Positions 48,608 through 56,546 of a DNA stretch of 64,000 nucleotides are shown one piece after another. The notes under the pieces are model-generated. The model saw nothing but the letters and a program-made list of their open reading frames with translations, was not told where the DNA came from and searched no databases. Origin of the DNA: Alphaproteobacteria bacterium (GTDB lineage: Bacteria > Pseudomonadota > Alphaproteobacteria > Reyranellales > Reyranellaceae); the NCBI GenBank assembly GCA_017308235.1, contig JAFKFL010000014.1:186001-250000 (forward strand), in the 5' to 3' direction. Within the stretch, counting starts at the first letter, position 1, and every line of letters starts with the position of its first letter. Both the position numbers and the translations under genes were made by a program.

Positions 48608-49504
48608 CTACGGCGTAGGAATTCCAGACGCACCGCGCAAGATAAGCGCATCCAACGCACTGTGTCCTCTGTCCAATGCCCTTAGCAAGTCACCTGACAT
48701 CGCCGCTGGTCCAAGTCCGGTTGCCAACCCCATCAAAAAACGCACATAGCTGGCCCCTGCCTGGAAGCCCTGTGATGCAGCAGTCAGATCGGCTCCGCTT
48801 GGTGTATCTCCGATCGTCACTGCTCCAGCGGAGTCTCCGTTCGCCAGCTGAATCCCGCTATTTGACCGTCTTGGTCCTGTAGACGGATTCATGGCCAAAC
48901 TACCCAACCCCGTCGTATCGACGTCGTTTAGGGGAGCATTGTCGTGAGCATAGGGGTTGATGCCGGCCTTTGTGCCGATGGGCGATACACTTACTCCGAC
49001 TCCAGGCGAAGGACCGTTGGTCGGCGCGGCCGTTTCGCCGTTGGCCAGGATCAATGGCGAGGGAGCAGACATTGTCGGCGGCAAGGGTGGCAACGATAGC
49101 GCAGGGCCGGAGGCACTCTGTGTAAAGCCGCCGAGGCCGGGGGTCAGGTGGAAACTGGGAGTCGGCGCGTTGATACGCGCGATGGCTTTGTCGAGATCGG
49201 GCAGCCCTGACGGAAACGAAGGGGATGGCCCGATCGGCAGCGGAGCGGCGGACAGCGGATCGAATCCCGGCGAACCGGAGCCGACTGGCGCCGGCGCTTC
49301 CATTAGATCGGGCAATTTGCGGAAACCAGGTATGGCGGGAGCCGGCGCTGAGGGAAGCGATGGATCCGGCGCATACTGGGCGCGCACGTAGTTGGCCCAG
49401 CTTGGAGGCAGCGGCAGCAGGTCGAACAGCCCTACGCCGTACATCTGCGCCAGCTGGTCGTAGGGATCGAGATCGAAAGAAAAATTGTTGGTCGGGTTGG
49501 ACAT
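48608..49504 (-). CDS. Proline-rich protein with an Rhs-core-like motif, function unknown
   Basis: 298 residues from ATG at 49504. Residues 45-165 are Pro/Ser/Gly-rich low-complexity sequence. Residues 175-200 read PIGTKAGINPYAHDNAPLND then VDTTGL, closely resembling the terminal Rhs-core signature (PIGxxGGxNLYxYxxNxPxxxxDPxGL) that precedes the toxin tip in Rhs/YD-repeat proteins. About 100 residues follow, with a hydrophobic stretch (ASYVRFLMGLATGLGPAAM). There is no signal peptide and there are no YD repeats, so it is either a remnant, a minimal effector or a chance match. It is bracketed by 37-bp direct repeats. Confidence 0.55.
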   Translation of the reverse strand: MSNPTNNFSFDLDPYDQLAQMYGVGLFDLLPLPPSWANYVRAQYAPDPSLPSAPAPAIPGFRKLPDLMEAPAPVGSGSPGFDPLSAAPLPIGPSPSFPSGLPDLDKAIARINAPTPSFHLTPGLGGFTQSASGPALSLPPLPPTMSAPSPLILANGETAAPTNGPSPGVGVSVSPIGTKAGINPYAHDNAPLNDVDTTGLGSLAMNPSTGPRRSNSGIQLANGDSAGAVTIGDTPSGADLTAASQGFQAGASYVRFLMGLATGLGPAAMSGDLLRALDRGHSALDALILRGASGIPTP

Positions 49505-49629
49505 CGCGCGAAGCTCCATCTGGCCCTCGAGGGGCGGGTGAAGTTCGCCGCTTGTCCCTGCGACCGCTCGATGAAAGCGACGCAACGATGCCGGCTAACG
49601 ATTCCTTTTTAAGCGAGGTTCGCTTTCAC

Positions 49630-49666
49630 GACAATCGTGGACGTTAGAGGAACGACGGTGGAGCGT
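49630..49666 (+). repeat. 37-bp direct repeat, right copy
   Basis: Same 37 bases as 48298-48334 apart from one position. It ends 12 bases before the stop of the CoA-transferase gene, so the repeat unit may derive from sequence next to that gene's 3' end. Confidence 0.85.
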
Positions 49667-49678
49667 CGTGCGCTCGCG

Positions 49679-50797
49679 TCAGGCCTTGTCGTTGTGCTCG
49701 CCGATCTTGGGCGCCTTCTCGTCACCGCCGGCGCGTTGGCCGTCGAGGCTGAGCGGCAGGCCGTGGAAGAGGGCGGGGCTGCCGGCATAAGGCTTGGTAA
49801 ACATGCCGAGTGCGGCGGTCTGCGCCAGCTCGAGCACTTGCGGCACGGTGTTCAAGGGGCCGTTGGGCACGCCCAGCGCATCGAGCTTCGCCGACCAGTG
49901 GGCGCGGCTCTCCTTCTTCATGATCTCGGCGACCATGCCCAACAGCAGCTCGCGCCGTTCGAAGCGTTCGACGTTGGTCCGGAAGCGCGGCTCGTCGGGC
50001 CACTCGGGATGGCCGAGCGCCTCGGCGAACTTGCGCCACAGCCGATCGTTGCCGGGGCAGATCATCAAGGGCCCGTCGCTGCATTCGAACGCCTGGTACG
50101 GCGTGAGCGTGGGATGGCCCGTGCCCTGGCGCGGCGGCATGCGGCCGGTGACGGAATACTGCGCCACGTGGTTCGACGCCCACATCAATCCCGATTCGAA
50201 CAGCGATGTCGCCACCAGGCTGCCTTCGCCCGTGGCCGTGCGCTTGGCGAGCGCGGCGAGGATGCCGATCGCGGTCCACATGCCGGTGGAGAGATCGATG
50301 ATCGAGACGCCGACGCGCGCCTCCGGACCCGAGGGATCGCCGTTCAGCGAGATCAGCCCCGCGACCGCCTGGATGATCGGCTCATAGCCCGGCCGCTCCT
50401 TCCACGGGCCGGCATTCCCGAAGGCGCTGAGATCGGCGTAGATCAGTTTGGGGAAACGCTTGGTGAGCGTCGGCCCGTCGATGCCGAACTTCGCCGGCAC
50501 GTCGGCGCGCAGATTGTGCAGGAAGACGTCGGCCGCGCCGATGCGCTCGATCAATGCCTCGTGCTGCTTCGCATTGGCAAGATCGCAGGTGACTGATTTC
50601 TTGCCGCGATTGAGCGCAATGAAGCCGGTTCCATCGCCTTCGACGAAGGGCGGGCCCCATTTGCGCGCGTCGTCGCCCTCGGGGCGCTCGATCTTCACCA
50701 CTTCGGCGCCGAGGAAGGCCAGGATCTGGCCGCAGTAGGGGCCGGCGAGATTCTGGCCGAACTCGACGACCTTCAGTCCGTCCAGTGGCTTGCTCAT
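49679..50797 (-). CDS. CaiB/BaiF (family III) CoA-transferase
   Basis: 372 residues from ATG at 50797, which overlaps the acyl-CoA dehydrogenase stop (4 bases). LDGLKVVEFGQNLAGPYCGQILAFLGAEVVKIE is the classic family III start; GFIALNRGKKSVTCDL, ADVFLHNLRADVPAKFGID and the Asp in VGVSIIDLSTGMW (candidate acyl-anchoring aspartate) follow. It moves CoA between carboxylic acids such as succinate and an aromatic or branched acid. With the dehydrogenase and enoyl-CoA hydratase upstream it suggests a beta-oxidation-like pathway for a specific acid. Confidence 0.92.
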   Translation of the reverse strand: MSKPLDGLKVVEFGQNLAGPYCGQILAFLGAEVVKIERPEGDDARKWGPPFVEGDGTGFIALNRGKKSVTCDLANAKQHEALIERIGAADVFLHNLRADVPAKFGIDGPTLTKRFPKLIYADLSAFGNAGPWKERPGYEPIIQAVAGLISLNGDPSGPEARVGVSIIDLSTGMWTAIGILAALAKRTATGEGSLVATSLFESGLMWASNHVAQYSVTGRMPPRQGTGHPTLTPYQAFECSDGPLMICPGNDRLWRKFAEALGHPEWPDEPRFRTNVERFERRELLLGMVAEIMKKESRAHWSAKLDALGVPNGPLNTVPQVLELAQTAALGMFTKPYAGSPALFHGLPLSLDGQRAGGDEKAPKIGEHNDKA

Positions 50798-51960
50798 CGG
50801 AGATTGCTGCCCAAGATTTCGCGCGCGATCACCATGCGCTGCACCTCGCTCGGGCCCTCGCCGACGCGGCGGATGCGCATCTCGCGATACCAGCGTTCCA
50901 GCGGCAGGTCCTTGGTCATGCCCATGCCGCCGTGGATCTGCATGGCGCGATCGACCACGCGGCCGCCGCCTTCCGACGCGGTGAGCTTGGCGATCGCGGC
51001 CTCGGTGCGGAACGGCAGCTCGCGTCGCGCCTTCTCCGCAGCCTCGAGCGTGAAATGCTTGGCTGTGCGGATGTCGATCTCGTTGTCGACCAGCATCCAT
51101 TGCACGGCCTGGCGGTTGGCGAGCTTCTCGCCGAACGTCGTGCGCATCTTGGCCCATTCGATCGCCATCTCGTGGGCCGCGATCGCAACGCCGATGCAGC
51201 CGGCGGCGTAGGGGATGCGCTGGCGCGTCAGGCGGGCGTTGGCAACGGCGAAGCCCTTGTTGACCTCGCCCAGCACCTGGTGATCCGACACCCAGCAGTC
51301 CTTGAACTCGAGCTCGGTCGCGTAGCTCGACGAGCGCAGGGTGTGCACGACGCGGCGCACATGGAAGCCGGGCGTGTCCGAATCGATGATGAAGCAGGTG
51401 ATGCCGGCGCGGCCTTTACTTGCGTCGGTGCGTGCGAACACGATGCCGTACTGCGCGCGGTCGGCGCCCGAGATGAAGAGCTTGGCGCCGTTCAGCACCC
51501 AGCCATTGTCCTTGCGCTCGGCCTTGGTCTGGATGGCGCGCGCGGGATCGCTGCCGCCCGACGGCTCGGTGAGGCCGAAGAACGGCTTCTTCTCGCCGCG
51601 CAGGGTCGGATAGAGATAGCGCTCCTTCTGGTCCTCGTTGGCCTCGAAGATCTGCGCCAGCCCCGCACCGCCGAAGGTGCCGTAGCAGGGGACGTACAAG
51701 CCGGCGCGATGCTGCGCCATCTCGATTGCCAGCAGCACGCGCGTCACGATATCGATGTCCGGCCCGCCGAATTCCTTGGGGATGTCGATGCCGAACAGCC
51801 CCATCGCCTTGGTCTTGTCGGTGAGGCGCTTGAAGTCCTCTGCCGGCAACTCCGACGCATCAGGGTCGAGCTTGGCCTCGAGCGGGATGATCTCCTCGCG
51901 CACGAAGCGGCGCACCTGATCGATCAGCATCTGCTGTTCGGACGACGGTTCAAAATCCAT
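50794..51960 (-). CDS. Acyl-CoA dehydrogenase
   Basis: 388 residues. The N-terminal helix domain includes VRRFVREEIIPLEAKLD; the central FAD/substrate region has FFGLTEPSGGSDPARAIQT and GWVLNGAKLFISGADRA; the C-terminus has MQIHGGMGMTKDLPLERWYR and the closing RIRRVGEGPSEVQRMVIAREI. It oxidises an acyl-CoA to the enoyl-CoA with electrons passed to ETF. It is coupled to the downstream CoA transferase by an ATGA overlap. The chain-length or branched preference is not clear from sequence. Confidence 0.94.
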   Translation of the reverse strand: MDFEPSSEQQMLIDQVRRFVREEIIPLEAKLDPDASELPAEDFKRLTDKTKAMGLFGIDIPKEFGGPDIDIVTRVLLAIEMAQHRAGLYVPCYGTFGGAGLAQIFEANEDQKERYLYPTLRGEKKPFFGLTEPSGGSDPARAIQTKAERKDNGWVLNGAKLFISGADRAQYGIVFARTDASKGRAGITCFIIDSDTPGFHVRRVVHTLRSSSYATELEFKDCWVSDHQVLGEVNKGFAVANARLTRQRIPYAAGCIGVAIAAHEMAIEWAKMRTTFGEKLANRQAVQWMLVDNEIDIRTAKHFTLEAAEKARRELPFRTEAAIAKLTASEGGGRVVDRAMQIHGGMGMTKDLPLERWYREMRIRRVGEGPSEVQRMVIAREILGSNLR

Positions 51961-51980
51961 GGGCGTTTCCTTCAGCTATC

Positions 51981-52110
51981 ACCTCATCCTGAGGAGCGGG
52001 CCGCAGGCCGCGTCTCGAAGGATGGGGCCAGTCTTGGCGTTGCCACCAAAGCGCGGGGATTACCCCGCGCGAATCGAGACGGCCGCGGAGCGGCCTCCTC
52101 AGGGTGAGGT
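51981..52110. repeat. Palindromic repeat, family C copy 2
   Basis: Outer arms ACCTCATCCTGAGGAG at 51981 and CTCCTCAGGGTGAGGT at 52095 are nearly complementary, with further pairing through GGCCGC and TCTCGA. The core GCGCGGGGATTACCCCGCGC then GAATCGAGAC (52051-52080) matches the copy after argC. It lies in the spacer upstream of the acyl-CoA dehydrogenase gene. Confidence 0.7.
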
Positions 52111-52119
52111 TGTTTCCGT

Positions 52120-52461
52120 TCACGCCGGGCTCAGCCGGCCCAGCGTCGGCGGCGGGTTCTTGGCGTTGTCGGGCGGCAGGGCGCCGTGATCGGCCTGATG
52201 CACCATCAGGAGCTCGAACCAGCGCGAGCGGTACTGCATGTTCACCTCGACGCGAAACTGGCAGCCCGGCCCACGCTCCTCGGCTTCGCGCAACAGCTCA
52301 CTGCGCAGGCCGAATATCGACCGGCCGCCGGCCTGGCCGATATAGAGGACGGCGCCCTTGGCGTCGGCGATCTGGTAGACGCCGAGCTGGCCCGGCAGCC
52401 GCGTCGCGGTCTCCGCCGTCAGCGGCTGCCACGGTTTGTCGAGACGCAGCCGGATCGACAT
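52120..52461 (-). CDS. GIY-YIG-like mini-protein
   Basis: 113 residues. GQLGVYQIADAKGAVLYIGQ carries the GVY ... YIG pair of GIY-YIG folds, followed by AGGRSIFGLRSELLREAEE with the Arg-containing helix, and VNMQYRSRWFELLMVHQADHG. A catalytic Glu may be in the WFELLMVH helix. It is much shorter than GIY-YIG nucleases such as UvrC, and its role is unknown; similar stand-alone proteins occur next to enoyl-CoA hydratase genes. It starts 10 bases after the hydratase stop, so they are co-transcribed. Confidence 0.6.
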   Translation of the reverse strand: MSIRLRLDKPWQPLTAETATRLPGQLGVYQIADAKGAVLYIGQAGGRSIFGLRSELLREAEERGPGCQFRVEVNMQYRSRWFELLMVHQADHGALPPDNAKNPPPTLGRLSPA

Positions 52462-52471
52462 GGCGCGCTCC

Positions 52472-53233
52472 TTACTTGCCCTGGAACTTGGCGGTGCGCT
52501 TCTCGAGCCGCGCCTTCATGCCTTCCTGCGCGTCCTGGCTCTGCATCGCCGCCACGACCAGCGCATCGACATCGTCATGCTTGATGCCGTCGCGGATTTC
52601 GAGCTGGCGCACGGTGAGCGCCTTCATGGCCTTGAGCGACAATGGCGCATTAGCCGCGAGCCGATCGATCACCTTGGTCGCTTCGGCTTCGAGCTGGTCC
52701 GCCGGCACGCAGCGCGCGATCAGCCCCAGGGCGTGGAGCTTGGTCGAGGGCAGGGGATCGCCGAGCAGCAGCATCTCGCGTGTCGTCACCGGGCCCAGCA
52801 CTTCCATCAGTTTCTTGGCCAGGAACCAGTTCGGCGCGAGGCCCACTTGTGCAAGCGACATGCCGAAGCGCGCCTTGTCGCTCGCCACCACGAGATCGCA
52901 ATGCAGCGCCAGCTCGTTGCCGCCGGCGATGGCGTCGCCCTGGACCACCGCGACCACGGGGAGCGGGCAGAGCTCGATCGCACGCAGCATCACCTCGATG
53001 CCGCTCGCCTTGCCGGCGCCTGCACTCTTGCTGCGCTCGGCCATGTCGAGCCCGGCGCAGAAAACGTTGCCCTTGCCGCGCACCACGATCACCCGGTCCT
53101 CCGCCGCAACGGGCGCCTGCAGGGCCGCGATCATGTCGCTCAGGAGTTCGCTGTCGAGCGCGTTGCGCTTCTCGGGCCGGTTCATCCAGACGGTTTTGAC
53201 CGGACCGTTCTTCTCGATGATGACCTTGGTCAC
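52472..53233 (-). CDS. Enoyl-CoA hydratase/isomerase (crotonase family)
   Basis: 253 residues. WMNRPEKRNALDSELLSDM is the crotonase start; the oxyanion-hole loops are FCAGLDMAE and DAIAGGNELALHCDLVVAS, followed by ARFGMSLAQVGLAPNWF. Glu is present after the second GG (GGNELAL). In the active-site stretch the pattern fits hydratase or isomerase. It is the first gene of the minus-strand acyl-CoA operon. Confidence 0.92.
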   Translation of the reverse strand: MTKVIIEKNGPVKTVWMNRPEKRNALDSELLSDMIAALQAPVAAEDRVIVVRGKGNVFCAGLDMAERSKSAGAGKASGIEVMLRAIELCPLPVVAVVQGDAIAGGNELALHCDLVVASDKARFGMSLAQVGLAPNWFLAKKLMEVLGPVTTREMLLLGDPLPSTKLHALGLIARCVPADQLEAEATKVIDRLAANAPLSLKAMKALTVRQLEIRDGIKHDDVDALVVAAMQSQDAQEGMKARLEKRTAKFQGK

Positions 53234-53427
53234 TGTATCCTCCCGCAGCCGACAGGGCCGATATCCGTTCTAGCGAACCGAAAGAGCAAGGCAAAGGGAG
53301 CGGATGGTCGTGCACGGGCTGCATTTCCGAATTGCGGCTGACGTCCGGTCTCCCCCGCCCAGAAGGGCTATCCTTCCCAGGAGCGACACCGCGAACGACG
53401 ACATCGCGAACGACAAGGGGGGATGCC

Positions 53428-54852
53428 GTGCTGACTGTTCGAAACCTGTTGTTGGTTGCCGCGTTCGTCCTGCCATCCTGGGCCGAGGCCCAAGTCCAGG
53501 CGCAGACCAGCCCGGTCCGGCCGGATCAGACGGCTTTCCGCGCGCTCTATAAAGAGTTGGTCGAGACCAACACGACGGCGTCGGCGGGCGACTGCACCTT
53601 GGCCGCACAGCGCATGGCGGCCCGGCTCCATGCCGTCGGCTACCCCGAGACCGACGCTCAGGTCTTCGTTCCACCTGGTCATCCGAAGGACGGCGGCCTG
53701 ACGGCCGTGTTGGTGGGATCGGATCCGTCGGCCAAGCCCATGCTGTTGCTCGCGCATATCGACGTGGTCGAGGCCAAGCGCGAGGACTGGCAGCGCGATC
53801 CTTTCATCCTGGTCGAGGAGAACGGCTACTTTTATGCGCGCGGCGCCAGCGACGACAAGGCGGAGGCCTCGATCTGGGTCGACACGCTCATCCGCTATCG
53901 CCAGGAAGGTTTTAAGCCCAAGCACACGATCAAGCTCGCGCTGACCTGCGGCGAGGAAGGCGGCGGTTACAACGGCGCCCGCTGGCTGGTGCAAAACCAG
54001 CGCCCGCTGATCGACGCCGCCTTCGCCCTGAACGAGGGCGCCGGCGGACGGCTGGACGGGAAGGGCAACCGGATCGCGCTCGGCATCCAGGCTGGCGAGA
54101 AGGTCTACCAGGACTTCGACCTCGTGGCGACGAGCGCCGGCGGCCACAGCTCGCGTCCCGGCAAGGACAACGCGATCTATCGACTCGCGGCCGGCCTGCT
54201 CAAGCTCCAGGCCTACGACTTCCCGGTGCGCATGAACGATGTCACGCGCGCCTACTTCACGCGGGTGGCGGAGAGCACCGGTGGTGAAACCGGCGAGGCG
54301 ATGAAGGCCCTGGTCGTCAACCCGCAGGACGCCAAGGCGGACGCCATCGTGTCCCGGGATCCGGGCTGGCATTCGACGCTGCGTACGACCTGCGTGGCCA
54401 CCATGCTTGATGGCGGCCATGCGCGAAACGCCTTGGCGCAGCGGGCGCATGCCAACGTCAACTGTCGCATGTTCCCGGGAGCGACCGTCGAGGAGACGCA
54501 CAATCAGATCGTCAAGGTCGTCGACGATCCCAAGATCGCCGTCAGCGTCCGGCCGCCGCAAAGCGTGACACCTGCGGCGCCGCCGCTAACGCGCGAGATC
54601 CTGGGACCGGTCGAAGCCATCGCCGGCAAGATGTGGCCGGGCGTACCATTGATCCCGGCCATGTCGACCGGCGCGACCGACGGCAAATACCTGAACGCGG
54701 CCGGCATCCCGACCTATGGGCTCACCGGCCTCTTCGGCGATCCCGATGGCAACGGCGTGCACGGCCTGAACGAACGCATCCGCGTCCGCTCACTCTACGA
54801 AGGCCGCGATTTCCTGTACGAGGTCGTGAAGCTCTACGCGAATCAGCCGTAG
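53428..54852 (+). CDS. Exported M20-family metallopeptidase
   Basis: 474 residues from GTG at 53428, with AAGGGGGGA upstream and a signal peptide straight after it (NLLLVAAFVLPSWAEAQ). Zinc ligands are in order: His in LLLAHIDVVE, Asp in ARGASDDKAEAS, the catalytic Glu and ligand Glu in LTCGEEGGG, a further acidic ligand in ALNEGAGG, and a late His in GVHGLNERI. The lid domain has TSAGGHSSRPGKDNAIYRL. It would trim peptides or acylated amino acids in the periplasm. The gene stands alone, divergent from the hydratase gene. Confidence 0.9.
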   Translation: MLTVRNLLLVAAFVLPSWAEAQVQAQTSPVRPDQTAFRALYKELVETNTTASAGDCTLAAQRMAARLHAVGYPETDAQVFVPPGHPKDGGLTAVLVGSDPSAKPMLLLAHIDVVEAKREDWQRDPFILVEENGYFYARGASDDKAEASIWVDTLIRYRQEGFKPKHTIKLALTCGEEGGGYNGARWLVQNQRPLIDAAFALNEGAGGRLDGKGNRIALGIQAGEKVYQDFDLVATSAGGHSSRPGKDNAIYRLAAGLLKLQAYDFPVRMNDVTRAYFTRVAESTGGETGEAMKALVVNPQDAKADAIVSRDPGWHSTLRTTCVATMLDGGHARNALAQRAHANVNCRMFPGATVEETHNQIVKVVDDPKIAVSVRPPQSVTPAAPPLTREILGPVEAIAGKMWPGVPLIPAMSTGATDGKYLNAAGIPTYGLTGLFGDPDGNGVHGLNERIRVRSLYEGRDFLYEVVKLYANQP

Positions 54853-54868
54853 CACGCTGCTCTTTCAT

Positions 54869-54912
54869 GTTCCTCTCCTCCGTAGGGGGAGAGGCGAGGA
54901 GAGGGGGCGACG
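54869..54912. repeat. Palindromic repeat fragment, family B copy 3
   Basis: TTCCTCTCCTCCGTAGGGGG then AGAGGCGAGGAGAGGGGGCG matches the first part of the repeats at 57054 and 57477. Only the first half of the unit is present. It follows the M20 peptidase stop. Confidence 0.6.
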
Positions 54913-54927
54913 CGCTCGCGCGCGACC

Positions 54928-55437
54928 TCACAGCTCAGGTGGCCAGCCCGATCGCTCGGCTCGACGCAAGGACGACTTTACGATCAGGCGATGGAAAGGC
55001 GCAATTCCCGCGATATAGGCCTGCCCTCCCAAATGATTGAAGGTCACGACTGTTGTGGTGACAAGTCGGCGGCACAAAGTGGACTCTTCAACCAAAACGG
55101 ACAGACGGAAGTCGAGATGGCGATCGTCCTCGCCAAGAATAATCTCATGACGACGCCGATCGTAGACCCGAAAGAAATCGATCCTGTCGGTCGCAACGTC
55201 ATCGCGCAGCTCAGACGATGTCTTAAGACCAAACCCCGCAACCAAAGTGTCCCTTAGAGCAATGAGCCAGCCAACCCATCGCGCCTGGCTTATAAGCATA
55301 TGGGCGGCGAGGCGCTCGGCGTCGCCCGTCGCATTGCTCGGCAGATCGATCGCGAATGCGTCAGCGAAGCCCGCCTTGGCGTAGAGCGGCTTAAGCACCG
55401 AACGTTGCGGCAAATCGACTCGAGTAACGCGAGCCAT
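54928..55437 (-). CDS. DUF2867-family protein
   Basis: 169 residues. WVGWLIALRDTLVAGFGLK, FFRVYDRRRHEIILGEDDRH, LDFRLSVLVEE and the closing VVTFNHLGGQAYIAGIAPFH match the DUF2867 pattern. The fold is thought to be SRPBCC-like and no activity is established. It starts 5 bases after the msrP stop, so it is probably the last gene of the msrP transcript. Confidence 0.8.
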   Translation of the reverse strand: MARVTRVDLPQRSVLKPLYAKAGFADAFAIDLPSNATGDAERLAAHMLISQARWVGWLIALRDTLVAGFGLKTSSELRDDVATDRIDFFRVYDRRRHEIILGEDDRHLDFRLSVLVEESTLCRRLVTTTVVTFNHLGGQAYIAGIAPFHRLIVKSSLRRAERSGWPPEL

Positions 55438-55441
55438 GGCG

Positions 55442-56416
55442 CTACATGAACAGCTTCTCGGACTTGCGGTTCTCGTAGAGGCTGGCGACGAACTCGCCGT
55501 AGCCGTTGTAGAGCTGGGTCGGGATGCGCTCGTCGCTGCCGAGCGGCTTCTCGGTGGCCTGGCTCCAGCGTGGATGCGGCACCTTGGGATTCACGTTGGC
55601 CCAGAAGCCGTATTCGCTGCTCTGCAGCGCTTCCCAGAACGAGACCGGCCGCTTGTCGGTGAACTGGATGCTGACGATCGACTTCACGCTCTTGAAGCCG
55701 TACTTCCACGGCACGACCAGCCGGACCGGCGCGCCGTTCTGCTTGCCGATCGGCTTGCCGTAGAGACCGGTCGCGATGAAGGCGAGGTCGTTGGTGGCTT
55801 CGTCCATCGCCAGCCCCTCGACATAGGGCCACGGCCAGAGCGGGTCCTTCTGCTCGGGCATCACCGACGGTTTTTGCAGCGTCGTCATGACGACGAACTT
55901 GGCGCTGCTCGTGGGCTTGCAGAACTCGACCAGCGACTTCATGGCGAAGCCACTCCACGGCACGATCATCGACCAGGTCTCGACGCAGCGATGGCGGTAG
56001 ACGCGCTCCTCGATCGGCATCTTGGCCAAGAGATCGTCGAAGGAGATCTCGAACGGCTTCTCGACCATGCCGCTGACCTTGATGGTCCAGGGTCGGATGG
56101 GAAGCTTCTGCGCGTCGCGCCAGATGCTCTTGTCGGTGCCGAATTCGTAGAAATTGTTGTAGGTGACCGCCAGCCGCTCCTGCGTGATCGGCTGCGGCGC
56201 GCCGAACTTGTCGTTGCGCGTGGCCGGGTAGAAGTGCGCCGTGGGGTCGGGCGTCTTGTCCTCGGCCATGGCGAGGCCGGGCAGCGCCAGGGACGCCGCC
56301 GAAGTCGCAAGTCCCAGGCCCATCGCCTGGATCAGCCGGCGGCGGTCGAGATAGAGGCCTTCGGGGGTGGCCTGCCGTTCGGACAGTTCCCAGCCCCGCC
56401 TGCGCTTGATCAACAT
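55442..56416 (-). CDS. msrP: Protein-methionine-sulfoxide reductase catalytic subunit, periplasmic molybdoenzyme
   Basis: 324 residues from ATG at 56416. The Tat signal is DRRRLIQAMGLGLATSAASL (residues 24-43). The molybdenum-pterin fold of the sulfite-oxidase family has the ligand Cys144 in YRHRCVETWSMIVPWSGF. TGLYGKPIGKQNGAPVRLVV and PWKYGFKSVKSI are MsrP hallmarks. It repairs oxidised methionine in periplasmic proteins. The usual haem partner msrQ is not adjacent; instead a candidate exported selenothioredoxin-like gene lies 130 bases upstream on the same strand. Confidence 0.94.
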   Translation of the reverse strand: MLIKRRRGWELSERQATPEGLYLDRRRLIQAMGLGLATSAASLALPGLAMAEDKTPDPTAHFYPATRNDKFGAPQPITQERLAVTYNNFYEFGTDKSIWRDAQKLPIRPWTIKVSGMVEKPFEISFDDLLAKMPIEERVYRHRCVETWSMIVPWSGFAMKSLVEFCKPTSSAKFVVMTTLQKPSVMPEQKDPLWPWPYVEGLAMDEATNDLAFIATGLYGKPIGKQNGAPVRLVVPWKYGFKSVKSIVSIQFTDKRPVSFWEALQSSEYGFWANVNPKVPHPRWSQATEKPLGSDERIPTQLYNGYGEFVASLYENRKSEKLFM

Positions 56417-56546
56417 CTCCTGCTCCCTGGTCTCATTGCTTGACGTTGTCCCCTTCGACATGGCGCGGAGGGCGGGGCAAGACAAGTCAACCCTGATCAC
56501 CGCGCCGTGACGTCAGTCTCCACACCAGCTCTAGCGGGCCGGCCCC

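Noticed and set aside
50797..51157. N-terminal extension of the CoA-transferase frame into the acyl-CoA dehydrogenase gene
   Set aside because: The extra 120 residues are Arg/Gly-rich shadow sequence, and the conserved start LDGLKVVEFGQ fits ATG at 50797.
53332..53427. N-terminal extension of the M20 peptidase
   Set aside because: Adds 32 Arg/Thr/Pro-rich residues in front of a perfect signal peptide; GTG at 53428 has a strong ribosome site.
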